Source: Lichenibacterium dinghuense
GTDB lineage: Bacteria > Pseudomonadota > Alphaproteobacteria > Rhizobiales > Beijerinckiaceae
Direction of reading: 5' to 3'
DNA length: 64,000 bases
Assembly: GCF_021730615.1 (NCBI RefSeq)
Contig: NZ_JAJLMN010000001.1
Span: 4,289,501-4,353,500 of the forward strand
Shown here: in pieces, positions 60,248-64,000 of the stretch
Position numbering within the stretch: position 1 is the first letter of the stretch
Layout of the letters: each line of letters begins with the position of its first letter
Translations under genes and position numbers: made by a program
The notes under the pieces: generated by a model
Databases searched by the model: none
What the model was told of the DNA's origin: nothing
Seen by the model: the letters and a program-made list of their open reading frames with translations, nothing else

Positions 60248-60982
60248 TCAGCCCCGGCCCGCCGCCGCCCGGTCGACGAACCAGTGGACCTCCGCCGCCG
60301 ACCGGAGCCGGCCGGCCGGCACGTCCTCGGCGCCGGACCGGACGTGGGCCAGCATGGCGGCCTTGTCCTGGCCCGTCACCAGGAACGCGATGGCGCGCGA
60401 CGAGGCGATGACCGGGTAGGTGAGGGTCAGCCGTGCCTCGGGGCGCCCCTCCGTTACCGCCGCGGCCCAGCGTTCGCGCTCCTCCAGCACGGGCTGGCCG
60501 GGGATCAGCGAGGCCGTGTGTCCGTCCGGCCCGAGGCCGAGCAGCGTCACGTCGAACAGCGGCTTGGCCGGATCGAGCGCGTCGGCGCCGTAGAAGCACT
60601 TCAGCTCCTCCTCGTAGGCGAGGGCGGCCTCCTGCGGGGACTCCAGCGCGGTGTCGAAGGCGTGCACGCTGTCGGCCGCCACGGGCGCGCGGGACAGCAT
60701 GGCCTCGTCCACCATGCGGAAGTTGCTGTCCTTGTCGGTCTTCGGCACGAAGCGCTCGTCGCCGAAGAACCACTCGGTCCGGTCCCAGGGGAAGCGATCG
60801 CGGTAGGCGGGGCTCGCCAGCCGCTCGTAGAGCCGCTTCGGCGTCGAGCCGCCGGACAGGCTGACCGTGAAGCGCTCCTTGCCGGCCGCCTGCTCGATCA
60901 GCCAGGACGCCACCGCGTCCGCCACCGCGTCGGGGTCGTCGAAGACGTCGAGCTCGCCCGAGGCCACCTGCCGCTCAGCCAT
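60248..60982 (-). CDS. pgl: 6-phosphogluconolactonase
   Basis: Pgl hydrolyses 6-phosphogluconolactone in the pentose phosphate and Entner-Doudoroff routes. The 244-residue protein has FTVSLSGGSTPKRLYERL, EWFFGDERFVP and LLGLGPDGHTASLIPGQP, the three hallmark blocks (the last holds the catalytic histidine). The ATG at 60982 shares one base with the rpe stop (TGATG), and GGAGGT lies 6 nt upstream, inside the end of rpe. A GTG one codon earlier is too close to that signal. Confidence 0.96.
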   Translation of the reverse strand: MAERQVASGELDVFDDPDAVADAVASWLIEQAAGKERFTVSLSGGSTPKRLYERLASPAYRDRFPWDRTEWFFGDERFVPKTDKDSNFRMVDEAMLSRAPVAADSVHAFDTALESPQEAALAYEEELKCFYGADALDPAKPLFDVTLLGLGPDGHTASLIPGQPVLEERERWAAAVTEGRPEARLTLTYPVIASSRAIAFLVTGQDKAAMLAHVRSGAEDVPAGRLRSAAEVHWFVDRAAAGRG

Positions 60983-61659
60983 CACGCCACCTCCGATGTC
61001 GCCGCGAGCCGCAGCTTCGCGATCCGCTCCGCGTAGTCGGGCGCGTCGAACACGTAGGACCCGGCCACGAAGACGTCAGCCCCGGCATCGACGCCGGGCC
61101 GGATCGTGCGGTCGTTGATGCCGCCGTCGAGCATGATGCGCGGGCTGAGGCCGCGCTCCGCCGCCATGGCGCGGATCGCCCTCACCTTGGGCAGCATCTC
61201 GGGCAGGAAGCTCTGCCCGCCGAAGCCGGGGTTCACCGTCATCACGATGACGACGTCGCAGAGGTGCAGCACGTATTCGATCGCGGAGGGCGGCGTCGCC
61301 GGGTTCAGCGCCACGCCGGCCGCCACCCCGAGCGCCCGGATCTGGCCGAGCACGCGGTGGAGGTGGATCGTCGAGGTCGATTCCGCCTGGACGCAGATGG
61401 AATCCGCCCCGCTCTTCGCGAAATCGGCGACGAAGTTCTCGGGCTCGACCATCATCAGGTGGAGGTTGAGGTGCTTTGCGGTCGCCCGGCGGATCGCCGC
61501 CACCACGCCCGGCCCGAAGGTGATGTTGGGCACGAAGCGCCCGTCCATGACGTCGACGTGCAGCCAGTCGGCGCCGGCCTCGTCGACGGCGCGGCAGTCC
61601 TCGGCGAGGCGGCCGAAGTCGGCCGACAGGACCGACGGGGCGATCAGGAACTCACTCAT
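60982..61659 (-). CDS. rpe: Ribulose-phosphate 3-epimerase
   Basis: Rpe interconverts ribulose-5-phosphate and xylulose-5-phosphate. The 225-residue TIM barrel has APSVLSADFGRL, WLHVDVMDGRFVPNITFGP, LHLMMVEPE, VMTVNPGFGGQSFLPEM and DGGIN, all the metal and phosphate-site segments. It lies 12 nt after the second HAD gene and overlaps the pgl start, so it sits inside one operon running from zwf. Confidence 0.97.
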   Translation of the reverse strand: MSEFLIAPSVLSADFGRLAEDCRAVDEAGADWLHVDVMDGRFVPNITFGPGVVAAIRRATAKHLNLHLMMVEPENFVADFAKSGADSICVQAESTSTIHLHRVLGQIRALGVAAGVALNPATPPSAIEYVLHLCDVVIVMTVNPGFGGQSFLPEMLPKVRAIRAMAAERGLSPRIMLDGGINDRTIRPGVDAGADVFVAGSYVFDAPDYAERIAKLRLAATSEVA

Positions 61660-61671
61660 GGCGGTGGGGGC

Positions 61672-62505
61672 TTACTCGGATGTCTTGCGGGGCAGCAGGA
61701 AGGTCTCGATGGCCTTGGCGAAGCCCTCGTCGTCGTAGCCGGCCGTCACCGCGGAGGCCTGGGCCTTCACGGCGTCGCTGGCGTTGCCCATGGCGATCGA
61801 GAAGCCCGAGCGCTTGAACATGGTCACGTCGTTGGGCATGTCGCCGATCGTGGCGATCTCGTCCGTGGGGATGTCGAGCTCCTTCGAGAGCGCCAGCACC
61901 ACGTCGCCCTTGTTGGCGTGCGGGTGCGTCACGTCGAGGTAGTAGGGCTGCGAGCGCGCCGCCGAAGCGCGGTCGCCGAGCGCGGCCTGCATGTCGTGCT
62001 CGGCCTTCTCGACGGCCGCGAGGTCGTCCGACACGCCGACGACCTTGGTGGCGCGGTCGAGCTCCGCGTCGGCGAAGCGATCGACCACCGTGGGGTCGAA
62101 TTTCACCGTCCAGGCCTCGCGGTCGACGTGCGGGGCGTCCTTCTTCGTGATGAACCAGTCCTCGGCGGTGTAGAGCCAGGCGTCGAGGCCGTGGTCGGCG
62201 ATGACCTTGATGGCCTCGCGCGTCACGTCGGGCGGCAGCGTCTTCTCCTCGATGACGCTGAGGTCCGGCTTCACCATGGCGCCGCCGTTGAAGCCCGCGA
62301 TCATGGTCTCGATGTGCAGGGGCTCGATCAGCATGGCCATGCCGCGCGGCGGCCGGCCGCTCGTCACCGCGAACTTGATGCCGGCCTCGTGCAGCGCCGC
62401 CACGGCCTTGACGGCGCGCTCGGTCAGCACCTTGTCCTTGGTCACCACCGTGCCGTCGACGTCGGCCAGCAGCAGCGAGATCTTGCCCTTCGGTCGGTCG
62501 GACAC
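61672..62505 (-). CDS. HAD-IIB (Cof-type) sugar phosphatase-like protein, copy 2
   Basis: The 277-residue protein has HAD motif I LLADVDGTVVTK, motif II VTSGRPPRGM, the C2 cap domain (~85-190) and motifs III/IV around KGDVVLALSKEL and IGDMPNDVTMF. The start is a GTG at 62505 with GGAGGA at ideal distance. It is clearly homologous to the gene just upstream (shared SGRPP/ARPP, GG-A, YYLDVT, KG-V/AV, GD--ND---ML/F and AMGN blocks), so the two arose by tandem duplication. Substrate is unknown; the operon suggests a phosphosugar. Confidence 0.9.
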   Translation of the reverse strand: MSDRPKGKISLLLADVDGTVVTKDKVLTERAVKAVAALHEAGIKFAVTSGRPPRGMAMLIEPLHIETMIAGFNGGAMVKPDLSVIEEKTLPPDVTREAIKVIADHGLDAWLYTAEDWFITKKDAPHVDREAWTVKFDPTVVDRFADAELDRATKVVGVSDDLAAVEKAEHDMQAALGDRASAARSQPYYLDVTHPHANKGDVVLALSKELDIPTDEIATIGDMPNDVTMFKRSGFSIAMGNASDAVKAQASAVTAGYDDEGFAKAIETFLLPRKTSE

Positions 62506-62516
62506 GGCTTTCCTCC

Positions 62517-63344
62517 TCAGGCCCGCAGCACGTAGCGCTCGATGGCCTCGGCGAAGCCGTCGTGCTCGCAATCACCCGTGACGGCGTCGGCCGCGGCCTT
62601 GACCTCGTCGGAGCCGTTGCCCATGGCGACGCCGAAGCCCGCGGCCTCCAGCATCGGGATGTCGTTGGTGCCGTCGCCGATCGTCAGCACCGCCGAGACC
62701 GGCACGCCGAAGGCCTTGGCGAGGCTCGCCACCGCCTCGCCCTTGTGGGCGCGCGGGTTGGTGACGTCGAGGTAATAGGCCTGCGACCGCGTCGCGATGG
62801 CGTCGGCGCCGAGCGCGCGCTGCAGCATCGCCTCGCAGGCGGCGAGGTGGGGGTGGTCGTTGCAGGAGCCGATCACCTTGAGCACGCGGCCGTAGAGCGC
62901 CTCGGCGAAGTCGTCGACCACCACAGGCTCCTGGCCGATGGTGCGCGTCTCGAGCGGGACGTTGTCGCCCTTCGGGTCGCGGATGTACCAGTGCTCGTCG
63001 GTGAAGAGCCAGGGGTCGAGGCCCTGCTCGCGCAGCAGCGCCACGGCGCGGCGGGCGATCGCGGGGGCGAGCAGCTTCTCCTCGACGATGTTGAGGTCGC
63101 CGTCCACCACGGCGCCGCCGTTGATGGCCGCCGCCGTCACCTTCATGCCCAGCAAGGCGAAGACGCCGCGCAGCCCGACGGGCGGGCGCGCGGTCGTCAC
63201 CGTGAAGCCCACGCCGCGCTCAGCCAGCGCCGCGATGGCGGCGCGGGTGCGGGGCGTCAGCTCCTTGGCGTGGTTGACCAGCGTGCCGTCGATGTCGGAG
63301 ACGACGAGGCGGATCGGCTCCGCCGGTTGGACGCGCCCCGTCAC
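62517..63344 (-). CDS. HAD-IIB (Cof-type) sugar phosphatase-like protein, copy 1
   Basis: The 275-residue protein has motif I VVSDIDGTLVNHAK, motif II VTTARPPVGLRG, the cap domain (~80-190), motif III lysine in HKGEAVASLAKAF, and motif IV TIGDGTNDIPMLEAAG. Its GTG start at 63344 overlaps the zwf stop (GTGA), and its own stop lies inside the ribosome binding region of the next HAD gene, so all are translationally coupled. Phosphatases of this class often remove harmful side-product phosphosugars. A metabolite-repair role beside Zwf and Rpe is inference. Confidence 0.9.
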   Translation of the reverse strand: MTGRVQPAEPIRLVVSDIDGTLVNHAKELTPRTRAAIAALAERGVGFTVTTARPPVGLRGVFALLGMKVTAAAINGGAVVDGDLNIVEEKLLAPAIARRAVALLREQGLDPWLFTDEHWYIRDPKGDNVPLETRTIGQEPVVVDDFAEALYGRVLKVIGSCNDHPHLAACEAMLQRALGADAIATRSQAYYLDVTNPRAHKGEAVASLAKAFGVPVSAVLTIGDGTNDIPMLEAAGFGVAMGNGSDEVKAAADAVTGDCEHDGFAEAIERYVLRA

Positions 63345-64000
63345 TTGGCGCCACCCTCCGGCTGCTCGGGCCCGGGGTCGAGCTTCACCGGCCGCCACGC
63401 GCGGTCGCCGTCGCGCGCCAGCATGAGGTCGGCCGCGACCGGGCCGGCCGTGCCGCCGACGTAGTTCGGGAAGTCGCGCGGGGCCGACTTGCCCCAGTGG
63501 TCCAGCACCTCGTCGACCACGCGCCAGGCTTCCTCGACTTGGTCGGCGCGCTGGAACAGCGTCTGGTCGCCCGTCATCACGTCGTAGAGCAGCGTCTCGT
63601 AGCCGACGTTCTGCTGCGCCGGAAACCAGTCCTTGTAGGCGAAGTTCATCTTCACGCTCTTCAGGTCCACGACGGGACCGGGGCGCTTCACCTCGAACTG
63701 CAGCGAGATGCCCTCGTCGGGCTGGATCTGGATGGCGAGCCAGTTCGCCTGGATGTCCGACGTCTTGGTCTCGGCGAAGAGCGCCATCGGGGCCGGCTTG
63801 AAGCGGATCGCGACCTCGCTGGTGCGGGTCGACATGTACTTGCCCGTGCGCAGGTAGAAGGGCACGCCCGCCCAGCGCCAGTTGTCGATGTCGAGCTTCA
63901 GAGCGACGTAGGTTTCGGTCTTGGAATGCAGGTCGACGTGGGGCTCGGCGCGGTAGGCCTTGGTGGATTTGCCCAGCACCGTGCCGGCGTCGTACTGGCC
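63341..64000 (-). CDS. zwf: Glucose-6-phosphate 1-dehydrogenase (C-terminal part)
   Basis: The gene runs off the right edge; the last 219 residues are visible. They begin GQYDAGTVLGKSTKAYR, and include LKLDIDNWRWAGVPFYLRTGKYM, a diagnostic G6PDH block, VAIRFKPAPMALF, IQPDEGISLQFEVKRPGP and YETLLYDVMTGDQTLFQRADQVEEAW. These are all in the C-terminal beta-sheet domain. The enzyme makes NADPH and 6-phosphogluconolactone, the substrate of the pgl product in the same operon. No disruption is seen in the visible part. Confidence 0.96.
   Translation of the reverse strand, partial: GQYDAGTVLGKSTKAYRAEPHVDLHSKTETYVALKLDIDNWRWAGVPFYLRTGKYMSTRTSEVAIRFKPAPMALFAETKTSDIQANWLAIQIQPDEGISLQFEVKRPGPVVDLKSVKMNFAYKDWFPAQQNVGYETLLYDVMTGDQTLFQRADQVEEAWRVVDEVLDHWGKSAPRDFPNYVGGTAGPVAADLMLARDGDRAWRPVKLDPGPEQPEGGAK

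Overview
The window is a high-GC, gene-dense chromosomal segment from an alphaproteobacterium, most likely of the order Hyphomicrobiales (Rhizobiales). The evidence is an ExoR-type Sel1 protein, a PopZ-like DUF2497 protein, an HdaA-type DnaA-like ATPase, an NDUFA9-like complex I protein, a LexA gene preceded by the alphaproteobacterial SOS box (GTTC-N7-GTTC), and a TTAA-N7-TTAA CtrA-type box. The purM/purN, AI-2E transporter, hdaA, ppk, ppx, rnd, aspS neighbourhood is also typical of the class. The genus cannot be fixed from sequence alone; the very high GC would fit Methylobacteriaceae- or Beijerinckiaceae-like lineages. Codon use is uniform throughout. I see no phage, insertion sequence, CRISPR array or obvious genomic island.

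Layout. Positions 1-9548 hold envelope and housekeeping genes: a divergent PCMT-like protein, a TolC family channel with a Gly-X-Y insertion, PopZ-like protein, ExoR, an ABC-F ATPase, ndk, and purM-purN. Positions 9709-21008 hold an AI-2E family transporter, hdaA, ppk, ppx, an NmrA-like oxidoreductase, rnd, aspS, a small glycosyltransferase and lexA. Positions 21276-28898 hold tRNA-Gly(GCC), a DEAD-box helicase, a small membrane protein, parE, recJ and an exported Gfo/Idh/MocA oxidoreductase. tRNA-Glu(TTC) follows at 29072.

Two sugar-catabolic modules stand out. The first (29404-33679) is a probable tagatose/polyol operon: a PfkB kinase, a GatZ/KbaZ-like protein without its GatY/KbaY partner, and a polyol dehydrogenase. 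It is divergent from a LacI-type regulator, with a palindromic operator candidate between. The second (37521-48363) is a hexuronate module: altronate dehydratase, a mannitol-dehydrogenase-family uronate reductase, a four-gene ABC importer, uronate isomerase, a GntR/FCD regulator and mannonate dehydratase. Together they would take glucuronate and galacturonate to 2-keto-3-deoxygluconate; the KDG kinase and aldolase are not in the window. Between the modules lie a DegT-family aminotransferase, a single-domain response regulator with a CtrA-type box, an NDUFA9-like protein and a YdfG-like dehydrogenase.

Positions 48576-59149 hold pdxH, a surface lipoprotein, a zinc-finger-less DnaJ, a membrane histidine kinase, a uracil-DNA glycosylase family protein, a caspase-fold protein lacking its catalytic dyad and carrying a very long proline-rich tail, an S9 peptidase and a TonB-like protein. 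The end (59210-64000) is a central-carbon operon read leftward: zwf, two tandem HAD phosphatases, rpe and pgl, then a class I fructose-bisphosphate aldolase. Intergenic palindromic repeats occur inside and beside the hexuronate module. One pair differs in the arms of an internal hairpin while keeping its pairing.
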